From assembly GCA_965233855.1 (NCBI GenBank), contig OZ247586.1:434001-498000 (forward strand): a stretch of DNA of 64,000 bases, read 5' to 3'. The notes beneath the pieces were generated by a model. That model was not told where the DNA came from. It ran no database searches and saw only the letters and a program-made list of their open reading frames with translations. Origin of the DNA: Megaera_A sp965233855. GTDB lineage: Bacteria > Pseudomonadota > Alphaproteobacteria > Rickettsiales > Rickettsiaceae. The position numbers and the translations under genes were made by a program. Of this stretch, positions 8,216 through 18,046 are shown piece after piece; the stretch's first letter is position 1, and each line of letters begins with the position of its first letter.

Positions 8216-9739
8216 ATGTCTAACTTTAAAAAGTCTTCCTTTAAAGCAAAATTGAAAGATATTTTTTGGCCTATTGAACGGTCGGAAATTAAATTATTTG
8301 CGCCGTTGGCTTTAATGATGCTTTGTGTGTTATTCAATTTTGGTGCTTTGCGTTCAATAAAAGATAGCCTTGTTGTGCCAAACATTGGAGCAGAAGTCAT
8401 TAGTTTTTTAAAGCTTTGGCTTGTTCTTCCTTCCACGATTATTTTTACATTAATCTACGTGAAGCTTAGTAATAAATTTGACTATGAGCACTTGTTCTAT
8501 CTGATAGTGTCATTTTTTCTTGGATTTTTTGCCATTTTTACATATTTAATATTTCCAAATCAAGAGTTTTATCACCCAAGTGAGGAGATGATTCAGGCTC
8601 TTGCTCATGCTCATCCAAATTTTAAATGGTTCATACATATTATAGGGAAGTGGAGCTATGCTTTAATGTATATTTTCTGCGAATTGTGGAGTGCCGTAAT
8701 TATTAATTTATTATTTTGGCAATTTGCAAATCATATTTTTGATACAAACTCAGCAAAAAGATTTTATCCATTTCTTGGAATGGTTGGTAATGTAGGACTT
8801 ATTATTGCTGGGAATGTACTTGTGTCCTTTTCAGACCTTTCTGGTGTATCAGATGTAAATATCCTTGATTCATATGCAAATAGCACTTCATTTCAGTGTG
8901 AAATGGTTTTAAAGCCAATTATGAAAGCAATTATTTTTGCCGGTATTCTCGCCATGGTGCTATATCACTATATAGATAAGTATGTTTTAAAAAATAAAAA
9001 GTTAAAGAGTGAATTTGCTGGTGCTAGTGAAAAAACAAAAACTAAACTTTCTTTTACTGAGAGTATAAAATTACTTCTTAGTTCAAAATATATTGGGCAC
9101 ATCGTTTTACTTGTTCTTTGTTATGGTTTGCTGATAAATATTCTTGAAGGGCCGTGGAAAGCGCGCGTAAAAGAGTTGTATCCAAATACTATTGATTACT
9201 TGAATTTTATGGGAAAATTTAATATATGGATGGGAGTGTCTTGTGTTGCCTTTATGCTGATAGGAAGTAATATATTGAGACGATTTTCTTGGCTTACATC
9301 AGCTTTGATTACACCTTATATGCTAACATGTACAGGTGTAATCTTTTTTACATTTGTAATATTTGCAAATGATATAGATTTTCTTGGAGATTGGTTTAAT
9401 CCAATTTATTTCGCAGTGATTATTGGCGCGGTACAAAATATTTTAAGTAAATCAACAAAATATTCTTTGTTTGATTCTACAAAAGAAATGTCTTATATCC
9501 CTTTATCGTTGGAGTTACGAACAAAAGGTAAAGCGGCTGTAGAAGTGGTAGGGTTGAAGTTTGGTAAGTCTCTTGGGGCATTTATACAATCTTCTATGTT
9601 TATATTAATGCCATTAGCAACTTTTGACTCAGTGACGGTATACTTACTTGTAATTTTTATTGTAGTAATTATCATATGGATATGGAATGTACGGACTCTA
9701 AATGAGGAGTATGTTAAGCTGAAAGGAGAAAATCAATGA
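8216..9739 (+). CDS. tlc: ATP/ADP (NTP/NDP) translocase, Tlc family
   Basis: This inner-membrane carrier exchanges host ATP or other nucleotides for bacterial ADP. It is a hallmark of obligate intracellular bacteria (Rickettsia, Chlamydia and relatives) and plastids. The 507-residue length and roughly twelve membrane segments fit. Family segments include FWPIERSEIKLFAPLALMM near the start, FGALRSIKDSLVVPNIGAEV (residues 42-61) and the DSTKEMSYIPLSLELRTKGKAAVEVVG region (near 420-446). Paralogs in Rickettsia differ in nucleotide preference, so which substrate this copy carries is uncertain. The next gene overlaps its stop by 4 bases. Confidence 0.95.
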   Translation: MSNFKKSSFKAKLKDIFWPIERSEIKLFAPLALMMLCVLFNFGALRSIKDSLVVPNIGAEVISFLKLWLVLPSTIIFTLIYVKLSNKFDYEHLFYLIVSFFLGFFAIFTYLIFPNQEFYHPSEEMIQALAHAHPNFKWFIHIIGKWSYALMYIFCELWSAVIINLLFWQFANHIFDTNSAKRFYPFLGMVGNVGLIIAGNVLVSFSDLSGVSDVNILDSYANSTSFQCEMVLKPIMKAIIFAGILAMVLYHYIDKYVLKNKKLKSEFAGASEKTKTKLSFTESIKLLLSSKYIGHIVLLVLCYGLLINILEGPWKARVKELYPNTIDYLNFMGKFNIWMGVSCVAFMLIGSNILRRFSWLTSALITPYMLTCTGVIFFTFVIFANDIDFLGDWFNPIYFAVIIGAVQNILSKSTKYSLFDSTKEMSYIPLSLELRTKGKAAVEVVGLKFGKSLGAFIQSSMFILMPLATFDSVTVYLLVIFIVVIIIWIWNVRTLNEEYVKLKGENQ

Positions 9740-11490
9740 GATTAATTAAAGTTCTTATCTTTTTTGTTGTTATATTATTATTAGCTTTGGGTGGAAGTTG
9801 GTACTATGTAACTTTTAAAGTTGCTCAAGATATAAATGATAAATATGCTGGCAAACAGATGCCTATGAAAGGGATCGATAAAAAAGATTATTTTGTTAGT
9901 TTTGATAGTGTTAATCCTTCTGGTTTTCCTTATAAAATTTCTTGGAAAGTAAATAATTGGTCAGAGGAGAGTAGAAGTGCAAAAATAACATATCATTCTC
10001 CAATATATTTTGGTTATGATTTATTGCTGCAAAAATTGTTTATTAACTATAGTGGCGATATTACCTCATCATATAAACCAATAGAGAGAAGTTTTGGTGC
10101 GAAGCTAAAAATTGAAGATTATAATATAGAAGTGGATCTTCCTTTAACCAAAGATTTGATATTCACATTGAAAAATATGGAAGATCCTTTTGAGATAGTG
10201 AATCATATGAAGGATTTACGTGCATTCTCTGGGTCTGTAGATATTTTTGACTTGAGTAATAATGAAAAATTCTATGATAAAGAATTTGAGAGATTATCTG
10301 TTAGTTTTATTCCACAAAAGGAATATAAGAATGTGCAGGATTTTTTAAATAATATACCTCAAAATCTTAAAGCTAAATATGTTGTTAGGACTAAACCGAA
10401 TGGAGCAAAAACGAGAAGGTTGCCAGTAAGTTTATTTTATGGATTCTCTTTGCTGCCATCTGGATTTGATGTTGATGCTATTTTTGATATAAAAACAAAG
10501 GGTCATAACTTTAAAGAAATAGGTAGAGGATTGGACATAAAAGTTATGGCAAAATGTACTTCGCCATTTATTAATTTTGATGATATGAAATTTGAATATC
10601 TAGCTGGAATGGATAAGGTTGGGAGAGATTATAGAATAGGTATGAGTTCTGAAATCTTTTTTAAAGAAGGTTTATTTGATGAATTATTTCACAGATATAA
10701 TTCGCTAGCACCAAGATTAGCACTTTCACCATTAGGGAAAATAATAGATGGAGAGATTAGATATATTATTGCTAATAAGGATGCATTTAAATTTGAAGAA
10801 CTTGAGAATAATAAATATAGCTATAATCTTCAGGTAAAATCATCCCATGATCAAAATAGAAAACATATAAAAATTGATGATTTTAGTATTTTCTCTGAAA
10901 ATTCTGGATTTAAGATAAAACATGAAATGGAAACTCTAACGAGGAATAAAAAGAAGTGGTCGGCAAATGGTGTTTTGTTTATTAAGAATTATCCCGCTGT
11001 AATTGAATTTAGCTCTGGATACATATATAGATTTGGAAAATTCAGATTTATGGAAGATGAAGCTCGTGCTTTATATGTTGATGTTAATAAAGCATTTCTA
11101 AAAGATATTTCTGATCATCCAGATTCAAACTCTAATGATTTGAGTTTTGAATATTTAGCTGATTCTAAGAATCTAAAAAACACTAAAGTTGGTAGTGTCA
11201 GATTTGATCAGATTGCAAGATTATATACATTGATGCTATATCAAAAGTTATTTGATAAAGTTGGCCATGGTGGTGATGTTTTATCCAGAATGAAAAAAAT
11301 TATCCCTGATATAAACGAAAACGAACCACTGCTGCAGAAAATATTGCCAAGAATTTCTGGTGGCAAGGCGGTTGAAAAATCAATTCAAAAGCAGATAGAT
11401 AAAGCGATTCCAGATGATGCAAAAATGGCAATAAAAAAAGCTATACCGAAAGATTTGGGTAAGGGGATTTTAAAAGGGTTTCTAAAATAG
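9736..11490 (+). CDS. Membrane-anchored DUF2125-like protein
   Basis: The product starts with a single N-terminal hydrophobic anchor (residues 4-24) followed by a large, probably periplasmic, beta-rich region. The phrase SVNPSGFPYKISWKVNNW (near residues 57-75) resembles the opening of alphaproteobacterial DUF2125 proteins, which share a GFPF-type motif. The C-terminus becomes lysine-rich and helical. No function is established for the family. The start overlaps the tlc stop by 4 bases, so the two are translationally coupled, which might hint at a membrane or envelope role linked to transport, though that is speculation. Confidence 0.6.
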   Translation: MRLIKVLIFFVVILLLALGGSWYYVTFKVAQDINDKYAGKQMPMKGIDKKDYFVSFDSVNPSGFPYKISWKVNNWSEESRSAKITYHSPIYFGYDLLLQKLFINYSGDITSSYKPIERSFGAKLKIEDYNIEVDLPLTKDLIFTLKNMEDPFEIVNHMKDLRAFSGSVDIFDLSNNEKFYDKEFERLSVSFIPQKEYKNVQDFLNNIPQNLKAKYVVRTKPNGAKTRRLPVSLFYGFSLLPSGFDVDAIFDIKTKGHNFKEIGRGLDIKVMAKCTSPFINFDDMKFEYLAGMDKVGRDYRIGMSSEIFFKEGLFDELFHRYNSLAPRLALSPLGKIIDGEIRYIIANKDAFKFEELENNKYSYNLQVKSSHDQNRKHIKIDDFSIFSENSGFKIKHEMETLTRNKKKWSANGVLFIKNYPAVIEFSSGYIYRFGKFRFMEDEARALYVDVNKAFLKDISDHPDSNSNDLSFEYLADSKNLKNTKVGSVRFDQIARLYTLMLYQKLFDKVGHGGDVLSRMKKIIPDINENEPLLQKILPRISGGKAVEKSIQKQIDKAIPDDAKMAIKKAIPKDLGKGILKGFLK

Positions 11491-11524
11491 ATTTATATTC
11501 TAAAAAACAAAGTGAGATATTGAT

Positions 11525-12505
11525 TTGGATTTGATAAAAAAAATTCATGGCTTTTTGTCAGAAGATATTGAGGCTATGAATAATATCATTGTTGATAGTT
11601 TAGCTGTTGATGAAGATTTAATACAGCTAGTAAGCAATCACTTGGCTTCGGCTGGTGGCAAAAGAATGAGACCAATTTTAACCATATTAACCGCAAAAAT
11701 GTATGGTTATGAAGGAGATAATGCAACTAGACTTGCAGCCGCTGTTGAGTTCATCCATATGGCAACATTACTTCATGATGATGTAGTTGATGGTAGTAAA
11801 ATGAGAAGGTTTTTGCCTACTGCCAATGTAGTGTGGGGCAGTAAAGCTAGTATTTTAGTTGGAGATTTCTTATTTAGTCAATCATTCAAATTAATTGTTT
11901 CAACAAAATTACTTCCTGCGCTTGAAGTTTTATCTAATGCATCTGCTATAATTGCTGAAGGAGAGGTTTCTCAATTAACTCAACTTGAAAGTAAAAAAAA
12001 TGTCTCTGAGGAAGAGTATTTAAAGGTAATTAACGCAAAAACTGCTGAGCTTTTTGGTGCAGCATGTAGTGTTGGAGCGATTGTTGCCGGTAAAGAGTCA
12101 GATGCAGAATCTCTTAAAGAGTTTGGTTTAAGGCTTGGCAACATCTTTCAAATTGCAGATGATGCTTTAGATTATTTTAGTAATAGTGAAAAAGTAGGAA
12201 AGAATATTGGTGACGATTTTTACGAGGGTAAAATCACCTTGCCATTAATTTTTTTGCTTAATAAAATTACTGTAGAGGAAAAAAATATTGTAGATAAAAT
12301 GCTTACCTCTGAAGAAAGGTCAAAAAGTGATTTTCTTATTGTTCAAGAATTAATGATGAAATATGATATTAAGGGTGATTTAACAGATTATTTAGAGAAT
12401 CTGAAATTTAGAGCAGAAGACGCTCTATTATCTGTGAATACTAGCGGTGAGAGTAAATCGTATTTACAAGAACTCATTGGTTTTGCAATAAGTAGATCAT
12501 ATTAA
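11525..12505 (+). CDS. ispB: Polyprenyl (octaprenyl-type) diphosphate synthase
   Basis: This trans-prenyltransferase elongates farnesyl diphosphate with IPP units to make the quinone side chain. Both aspartate-rich motifs are present: HDDVVD (Asp85, Asp86, Asp89) and ADDALDYF (Asp212, Asp213, Asp216). GGKRMRP (residues 44-50) is the substrate-binding segment. The 326-residue length fits the IspB group; chain length cannot be decided from sequence alone. The start used is TTG at 11525, since the next ATG would remove a conserved N-terminal helix. It lies just upstream of ctaA, which also needs a prenyl-modified product (heme O). Confidence 0.9.
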   Translation: MDLIKKIHGFLSEDIEAMNNIIVDSLAVDEDLIQLVSNHLASAGGKRMRPILTILTAKMYGYEGDNATRLAAAVEFIHMATLLHDDVVDGSKMRRFLPTANVVWGSKASILVGDFLFSQSFKLIVSTKLLPALEVLSNASAIIAEGEVSQLTQLESKKNVSEEEYLKVINAKTAELFGAACSVGAIVAGKESDAESLKEFGLRLGNIFQIADDALDYFSNSEKVGKNIGDDFYEGKITLPLIFLLNKITVEEKNIVDKMLTSEERSKSDFLIVQELMMKYDIKGDLTDYLENLKFRAEDALLSVNTSGESKSYLQELIGFAISRSY

Positions 12506-12516
12506 GGAGAGTTTTA

Positions 12517-13554
12517 GTGAATCATTTTTCTTATAGAAGTAGATTTATTTCAATATGGCTTTTTGTAATGTGCATAGCTATTTTATTGATGATATTTATT
12601 GGTGGTTTAACTCGCCTTACAGACTCTGGTTTGTCAATTACGGAATGGAATCCTGTTTCAGGTGTCTTGCCACCTTTTGGTGGATCTGGATGGAATTTAG
12701 AGTTTGATAAATATAAGAATTCTCCAGAATATATAAAATATAATTCTGGTATGAGTTTGGAAGAGTTTAAGTCGATATATTTACTAGAATTTTTTCATAG
12801 AATAGCTGGCAGAGTTACAAGTTTATTATTTTTTATTCCGTTAGTTTTATTTTTTATTAAAGGAAAAATTAGAGGGGCTGAAGTCTGGCCATATATATTG
12901 GCATTTATTTTGCTTGCAGGTCAGGGTGTAATGGGTTGGTATATGGTAAAGAGTGGTTTAATTTCTGATCCACATGTAAGCCATTTTAGATTATCTGCTC
13001 ATTTTATGTTAGCTGTGTTTTTATATATTATTATGTTTTGGCAAATGATGAAAAATTCATTTGATATTATGTTATTACAAAGTAGCTTATCTGCTAGTCC
13101 CCAGAAATTTTGGTGTTTATTTTCTATAATTTTATTATTAATCCAAATGATATTAGGTGCTTTTGTAGCAGGCCTTGATGCAGGGCTTGTATATAATAGT
13201 TTTCCATTAATGGGAGATAGTTTTATTCCATTTGAAGTATCTGAGTACGGTATTAGCTTTGCAAGTTTTTCCGAACCTGTTTTTGTGCAATTTATTCATC
13301 GAATATTTGCGTATATCTTATTTGGAGTTATTACTGCATTCTGTTTTTCTTCGTTAAAATTAAAGAATAATAAATTTTCTAAATCTGTATTTTATGTATT
13401 TATTGCACTATTCTTACAAATGTTAGCGGGTATTGTCACTATTATATATATTGTTCCAATACCAATTGCGTTGTTACATCAATTTGGAGCAATGGTTTTA
13501 CTATCTTGTTTACTATGGTCATACTTTTTGCTTAGGAGTTCAAATGCAACTTAA
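12517..13554 (+). CDS. ctaA: Heme A synthase (CtaA/COX15)
   Basis: CtaA oxidises heme O to heme A for cytochrome c oxidase, in the inner membrane. The start is GTG at 12517 behind a clear AAGGAGAG ribosome binding site. The N-terminal IGGLTRLTDSGLSITEWNPVSG is the classic alphaproteobacterial/mitochondrial type 2 signature. Conserved heme-ligand histidines fall in FFHRIAGR, SHFRLSAHF, FIHRIFAYI and LLHQFGAMV. About eight membrane helices are present. It implies aerobic respiration with an aa3-type oxidase despite an intracellular lifestyle. The pseudouridine synthase that follows overlaps it by 11 bases. Confidence 0.95.
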   Translation: MNHFSYRSRFISIWLFVMCIAILLMIFIGGLTRLTDSGLSITEWNPVSGVLPPFGGSGWNLEFDKYKNSPEYIKYNSGMSLEEFKSIYLLEFFHRIAGRVTSLLFFIPLVLFFIKGKIRGAEVWPYILAFILLAGQGVMGWYMVKSGLISDPHVSHFRLSAHFMLAVFLYIIMFWQMMKNSFDIMLLQSSLSASPQKFWCLFSIILLLIQMILGAFVAGLDAGLVYNSFPLMGDSFIPFEVSEYGISFASFSEPVFVQFIHRIFAYILFGVITAFCFSSLKLKNNKFSKSVFYVFIALFLQMLAGIVTIIYIVPIPIALLHQFGAMVLLSCLLWSYFLLRSSNAT

Positions 13555-14446
13555 TGAAAAAATAATTGTTGATACTGATGAGCCAGTGCGCTTGGATCGT
13601 TATATCAGAAGGCACTTCTCAACCGCGACTCAAGGAGTGATTGAGAAAGCTCTTAGAAAAGGTCAGATAAAGCTTAATGATTCAAAATCAAAGACTAGCG
13701 TTCGAGTAGTTGATAATGATGAAATTACTTATGCTACAGGCCTTTTTGAACAAGAAGGAGGAAATTTAAAAAAATCATTCTCCAAATCAACTATATCATT
13801 GGCCAAGAAATTAGTTTCTGAATATCTGCTTCATTCATCAGAAGAGTTTATAGCAATTGATAAACCAGCTGGCCTTGCAGTACAAGGGGGAAGTAAAATT
13901 AATTTATCCGTTGATGAAGCGCTTAATTATTTAAATCAGACTGATGGTTGTGAATATAGACTAGTTCATAGATTGGATAAGGAAACTAGTGGTGTATTGC
14001 TTGTAGCTAATGGTTATAGTAGTGCTGCGCGTCTTGGCAATGCGTTTAAAGAGCATTTGATTCAAAAAACATATATTGCTGTTGTCTCTGGAGTGCCAAG
14101 TGATCCTCATGGTAGTTTAGTGCATAATATAGGTAAAGATCGTTCTGGTATATTTGAGGTTGTTAAAGAGCTCAAAGAAGGCGGAAAAAAAGCAGAAACA
14201 AATTATAAAGTTATTGCTCATGAACATAGAAGGTCAGTGGTTGAATTTAAACCAAAAACCGGGCGTATGCATCAACTTCGTTTTCATGCACATTTTTTAG
14301 GTTGTCCGATCATTGGTGATGAAAAATATGCAGGTGAGAAGAATGTTCGTATGATGTTGCACGCAAAAGAATTGGTTATCGCAAAATCAGTGTTTGGAAA
14401 AGTAATTAAGATAAAATCTGAACTTCCTTATGAATTTGATCTTTAG
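13544..14446 (+). CDS. RluC/RluD-type 23S rRNA pseudouridine synthase
   Basis: The protein has an N-terminal S4 RNA-binding domain (roughly residues 10-60, VRLDRYIRRHF onward) and a catalytic domain with HRLDKETSGVLL, where the Asp is the catalytic residue. The C-terminal KTGRMHQLRFHAHFLGCPIIGD is also typical. The open frame extends upstream to 13433, but ATG 13544 with a TAGGAG site just before it gives the normal ~300-residue length and starts at the S4 domain. Which uridines it modifies (RluC or RluD sites) is not certain. It overlaps ctaA by 11 bases. Confidence 0.9.
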   Translation: MQLNEKIIVDTDEPVRLDRYIRRHFSTATQGVIEKALRKGQIKLNDSKSKTSVRVVDNDEITYATGLFEQEGGNLKKSFSKSTISLAKKLVSEYLLHSSEEFIAIDKPAGLAVQGGSKINLSVDEALNYLNQTDGCEYRLVHRLDKETSGVLLVANGYSSAARLGNAFKEHLIQKTYIAVVSGVPSDPHGSLVHNIGKDRSGIFEVVKELKEGGKKAETNYKVIAHEHRRSVVEFKPKTGRMHQLRFHAHFLGCPIIGDEKYAGEKNVRMMLHAKELVIAKSVFGKVIKIKSELPYEFDL

Positions 14447-14470
14447 GAGTATTTTGTGAATCTTGAATTG

Positions 14471-14497
14471 GTATTCCGAGACTGTGCCCCGGAATAC
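14471..14497. terminator. Hairpin between convergent genes
   Basis: A perfect 8-bp stem GTATTCCG/CGGAATAC with an 11-base loop lies between the rluC-like gene (+) and the 403-residue gene (-). It has no strong T run on either side, so it may be a bidirectional, weak or factor-assisted terminator. Confidence 0.45.
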
Positions 14498-14528
14498 ATC
14501 TCATTCATTCATTATCTTCTAATAACTA

Positions 14529-15740
14529 TCATCTAAATCTCCAGTTAAGTTTAGTTGGTTCATCACTAATTTGACTATCAACAAAAGCTGTTAAGGCGGC
14601 TAAATCTCCTAGATTTTCGAACGGAAACACTTCTCCACTAAAGGTAAAATCTAAGTCTTTGCGGGTTAAGTAAAATTGATCAAGTTCACTATAGTTTGCC
14701 GTGTAAGGTCTATTTTCAATACCAAAACCTTCCATATGTGGCATATCTCGATTATAAGCAAGTGTAACTACAGTTTCAGCATCTCGGCCAAGATAGATTC
14801 CTGCATGACCTCCATAACCAAATGAATAATCAATAGGTTTTGACTCATTAAATTTACGGCAAGCTAACATATCACCTGGCTGGGGTGTTTTTGTATTTAC
14901 ATCAAATAGTTTGACCATCTGACCGCCAGCTGTTGGAAGCCATTTTTCATCTATTATTACTAAACCTTGTTTGGATAGAACTCTTTTTGTAAGATATAGA
15001 TCTACAGTACTAGCACCGTTTGCAGGAAGTTGCGCGGTCATTTCTAGAAAAGATGTGCAATCTTGAGGCTTGAATTCCTTATCATCAAGGCGATCTCCGC
15101 CAAATGAATAGCCAGAATGTGGAACTGTAAGTTCGGGTGATTCTCCATCAATATCAATAAATAAGCTTGGTGTAACTGGAGTCCAATCAAATTTTTCTGG
15201 TAAAAAGAAAGTATGTAGCGTAGCTGATGTTGCACTATCTCGAATTTCTTCGCCGGTAATAGTACAATACATGACTTCCAAAATTGTTGTTGTAAATGTT
15301 GGTTTTGAGGTTTCCCAAAATCCTTCTTGATTTCCAAGAATTGGTAGTGATGTTCCAATTGAATTGTTATAACCAGTTGGTAAGGTTCCTTGTAGAATTT
15401 TTGCAATATTAGTATCTGTTGCAAGCGCTGTTGTGCCTTCTATAATTTCTACCAACTTATGTGTTCTTATTCCATAATGAGGATCGCATCCAGCCGACTT
15501 ATTTTGTGCAATTGCAGTATTTAAGGCTTGAACTGCGCCTAGTTCAGTTGCTAAAGTTCTTACAACAAGTTCTGGAACTCTGTCAAAGGTGAAATCTGCA
15601 TAATTATCATCTGTAGTTAATCTAGCTATAGCTTCTAAACGTTCATTTTGCTCGTCAAGCATGCTCACCTGAGTTTCGCGGATATGTTGAGCTGCGTCTG
15701 TAATAATTTGTTGTCCACTAGTTGTTGAGTATTTAGCCAT
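14529..15740 (-). CDS. Possible NlpC/P60-like cysteine peptidase-fold protein, uncharacterised
   Basis: I do not recognise the N-terminal half (residues 1-200). The C-terminal half carries an ordered set of features seen in NlpC/P60 amidases: DCTSFLEMT (Cys228) as a possible nucleophile, then PGDMLAC (288-294) and GGHAGIYLG (His312) as a possible general base region. The spacing between Cys and His fits that fold. There is no signal peptide, so it could be cytoplasmic or secreted by another route. It starts 5 bases after the upstream glutaredoxin stop, so the two are likely co-transcribed. The fold assignment is an inference from motif order only. Confidence 0.5.
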   Translation of the reverse strand: MAKYSTTSGQQIITDAAQHIRETQVSMLDEQNERLEAIARLTTDDNYADFTFDRVPELVVRTLATELGAVQALNTAIAQNKSAGCDPHYGIRTHKLVEIIEGTTALATDTNIAKILQGTLPTGYNNSIGTSLPILGNQEGFWETSKPTFTTTILEVMYCTITGEEIRDSATSATLHTFFLPEKFDWTPVTPSLFIDIDGESPELTVPHSGYSFGGDRLDDKEFKPQDCTSFLEMTAQLPANGASTVDLYLTKRVLSKQGLVIIDEKWLPTAGGQMVKLFDVNTKTPQPGDMLACRKFNESKPIDYSFGYGGHAGIYLGRDAETVVTLAYNRDMPHMEGFGIENRPYTANYSELDQFYLTRKDLDFTFSGEVFPFENLGDLAALTAFVDSQISDEPTKLNWRFR

Positions 15741-15745
15741 AATTT

Positions 15746-15997
15746 CTATTTAACCAGCTCTTCTAGTTTTCCATCTTTTTCAAGAGCGTAAAGTTCATCA
15801 GATCCACCAATATGAGTATCACCAATAAAAATCTGTGGTACAGATCTCATGCCACCTGCTTTTTTTATCATTACATCACGTGCTGATTCATCTACTACAT
15901 TTATTTCTTCATATTCATACCCTTTACGATTAAGAAGAGCTTTTGCTCTGACGCAGTATGGGCAGATTATCGTTGTATAAATTACAATTTTTTTCAT
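15746..15997 (-). CDS. grxC: Glutaredoxin 3
   Basis: This small thiol-disulfide oxidoreductase (83 residues) has the active site CPYC (Cys12, Cys15) after an initial beta strand. It also has the family motifs VPQIFIG with the cis-proline, and HIGGSDELYALEKDGKL for glutathione binding. It reduces protein disulfides using glutathione in the cytoplasm. It is followed closely by the NlpC/P60-like gene and is divergent from uvrB. Confidence 0.95.
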   Translation of the reverse strand: MKKIVIYTTIICPYCVRAKALLNRKGYEYEEINVVDESARDVMIKKAGGMRSVPQIFIGDTHIGGSDELYALEKDGKLEELVK

Positions 15998-16057
15998 AGT
16001 TATTCTCGCATAATAAAGTTATAATATTATCTTTAAAGCAGTTTCAAATATAAGTCA

Positions 16058-18046
16058 ATGAGTGGATTTAAGATTAAATCTGATTACGTTCCAAGTGGTG
16101 ATCAGCCAAAGGCAATTCAGTCCTTAATAAATGGTTTAGAAGCTGGTGATAAGGATCAGATGTTACTTGGGATAACTGGTTCTGGTAAGACGTTCACTAT
16201 GGCTAATGTGATTGAACAGACTGGACGTCCCGCTCTTATAATGGCACATAATAAAACACTAGCTGCGCAATTATATTCTGAAATGAAAGATTTATTTCCA
16301 GATAATGCGGTGGAATATTTTGTTTCTTACTATGACTATTATCAACCAGAAGCTTATATACCAAGGACTGATACCTTTATTGAGAAGGACTCATCGATCA
16401 ATGAACAAATAGATTTATTGCGTCACTCAGCCACTAGATCATTAATGGAAAGAAGAGATGTAATTGTTGTATCATCCGTTTCTTGTATATATGGCCTTGG
16501 ATCGCCTGAGCTTTATTCACAAATGACATTAACTTTAAAATCAGGTCAGGAATATAAAAGAAAAGAATTTTTAAATAAGCTTGTAGATTTGCAATATGAA
16601 AGAAATGATATAGCTTTTGAGCGTGGATCTTTCCGCGTAATTGGGGAGTGTATAGATATATTTCCATCGCATTATGCAACGCGTGCATGGAGATTATCTT
16701 TTTTTGGCGATGAGCTTGAATATGTTAGTGAATTTGACCCTCTAACTGGCGAGAAATTTAGGAAATTGGAGAAGGCGGTTTTATATGCAAGTTCTCACTT
16801 TGTAACTCCTGATAATGTTATAAAGAAAGCTATTACTAATATTGCTGATGAGCTTGAAGATCGTTTAGTTACTTTAAAAGAGCTTGATAAACCTTTGGAA
16901 TCTCATAGATTGAATCAAAGAACTCAATATGATATCGAGATGCTCCAAGCAACTGGTAGCTGTAAAGGCATTGAAAATTACTCTAGATTCCTGACAGGAC
17001 GTGCTCCAGGCATGCCACCACCAACATTGTTTGAGTATTTACCAAAGGATGCATTGCTATTCGTAGATGAATCGCATGTTATGTTGCCGCAGATTCGAGC
17101 TATGTATAATGGTGATAGAGCAAGGAAAAGCTCTCTTGTAGAATATGGTTTTAGATTACCATCGGCTTTAGATAATAGACCATTAAAATTTGAAGAATGG
17201 CTTGATTATAGGCCGCAAACAATTTTTGTATCAGCAACTCCAGGACCGTTCGAGTTAGAGCAAACTCAAGGAGAGATAGTTGAGCTGATCATTAGACCTA
17301 CGGGTCTTTTAGACCCAGTATGTATTGTGCGCCCGGCAAACACACAGGTAGAAGATCTGATTGGTGAGATTAGGGATACAGTTGCTAAAGGTTTTAGAGT
17401 GCTAGTTACGACATTAACTAAGAAAATGTCAGAAGATTTAAGTAATTATCTAGAAGAACAGGGGCATAAAGTAGCGTATTTGCATTCTGCAATTCAAACA
17501 TTAGAGAGAATTGAGATCATTAGAAGTCTTAGAATGGGAGAGATTGATATAATTGTTGGTGTGAATTTGCTTAGAGAAGGTCTGGATATTCCTGAGTGTG
17601 GGCTTGTAGCAGTTCTTGATGCTGATAAAGAAGGTTTTCTTCGTTCAGAAACTTCACTTATACAAACAATTGGAAGAGCTGCTAGAAATAGTGAAGGTAG
17701 GGTGCTTTTATATGCAGATAAAATGACTGGCTCATTAGAGAGGGCGTTATCTGAAACCAAGAGGCGAAGAGAATTGCAAACTCTATATAATAAGAAACAT
17801 AATATAACTCCCAAAACTATATCGTCAAAGATTCATATTTTGAGTGAATTGCAAAAAGTTGAAAGCGTTGTAGGTGATGAAGAAGATGCAAAAATATTAT
17901 TATCTGATCCTAGAAAACTTAATCAAACAATTGATAGATTACGAAACGAGATGAGGAAGGCAGCAAAGGATCTTGAGTTTGAAGAGGCGGCAAAATTACG
18001 TGGTCAGATTAGTCTGTTAGAAGAAGCGTCATTGGAATTAGTATGA
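16058..18046 (+). CDS. uvrB: Excinuclease ABC subunit B
   Basis: UvrB is the damage-verifying helicase-like subunit of nucleotide excision repair. The 662-residue length is normal. Walker A is GITGSGKT (residues 38-45). The DEAH-equivalent is DESHVMLPQ, and the beta-hairpin is YYDYYQPEAYIPRTDT. The helicase motif VGINLLREGLDIPE-like appears as VGVNLLREGLDIPE, and a C-terminal UVR motif for UvrC contact occupies the last ~40 residues. The stop overlaps the next start by 4 bases. Confidence 0.98.
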   Translation: MSGFKIKSDYVPSGDQPKAIQSLINGLEAGDKDQMLLGITGSGKTFTMANVIEQTGRPALIMAHNKTLAAQLYSEMKDLFPDNAVEYFVSYYDYYQPEAYIPRTDTFIEKDSSINEQIDLLRHSATRSLMERRDVIVVSSVSCIYGLGSPELYSQMTLTLKSGQEYKRKEFLNKLVDLQYERNDIAFERGSFRVIGECIDIFPSHYATRAWRLSFFGDELEYVSEFDPLTGEKFRKLEKAVLYASSHFVTPDNVIKKAITNIADELEDRLVTLKELDKPLESHRLNQRTQYDIEMLQATGSCKGIENYSRFLTGRAPGMPPPTLFEYLPKDALLFVDESHVMLPQIRAMYNGDRARKSSLVEYGFRLPSALDNRPLKFEEWLDYRPQTIFVSATPGPFELEQTQGEIVELIIRPTGLLDPVCIVRPANTQVEDLIGEIRDTVAKGFRVLVTTLTKKMSEDLSNYLEEQGHKVAYLHSAIQTLERIEIIRSLRMGEIDIIVGVNLLREGLDIPECGLVAVLDADKEGFLRSETSLIQTIGRAARNSEGRVLLYADKMTGSLERALSETKRRRELQTLYNKKHNITPKTISSKIHILSELQKVESVVGDEEDAKILLSDPRKLNQTIDRLRNEMRKAAKDLEFEEAAKLRGQISLLEEASLELV

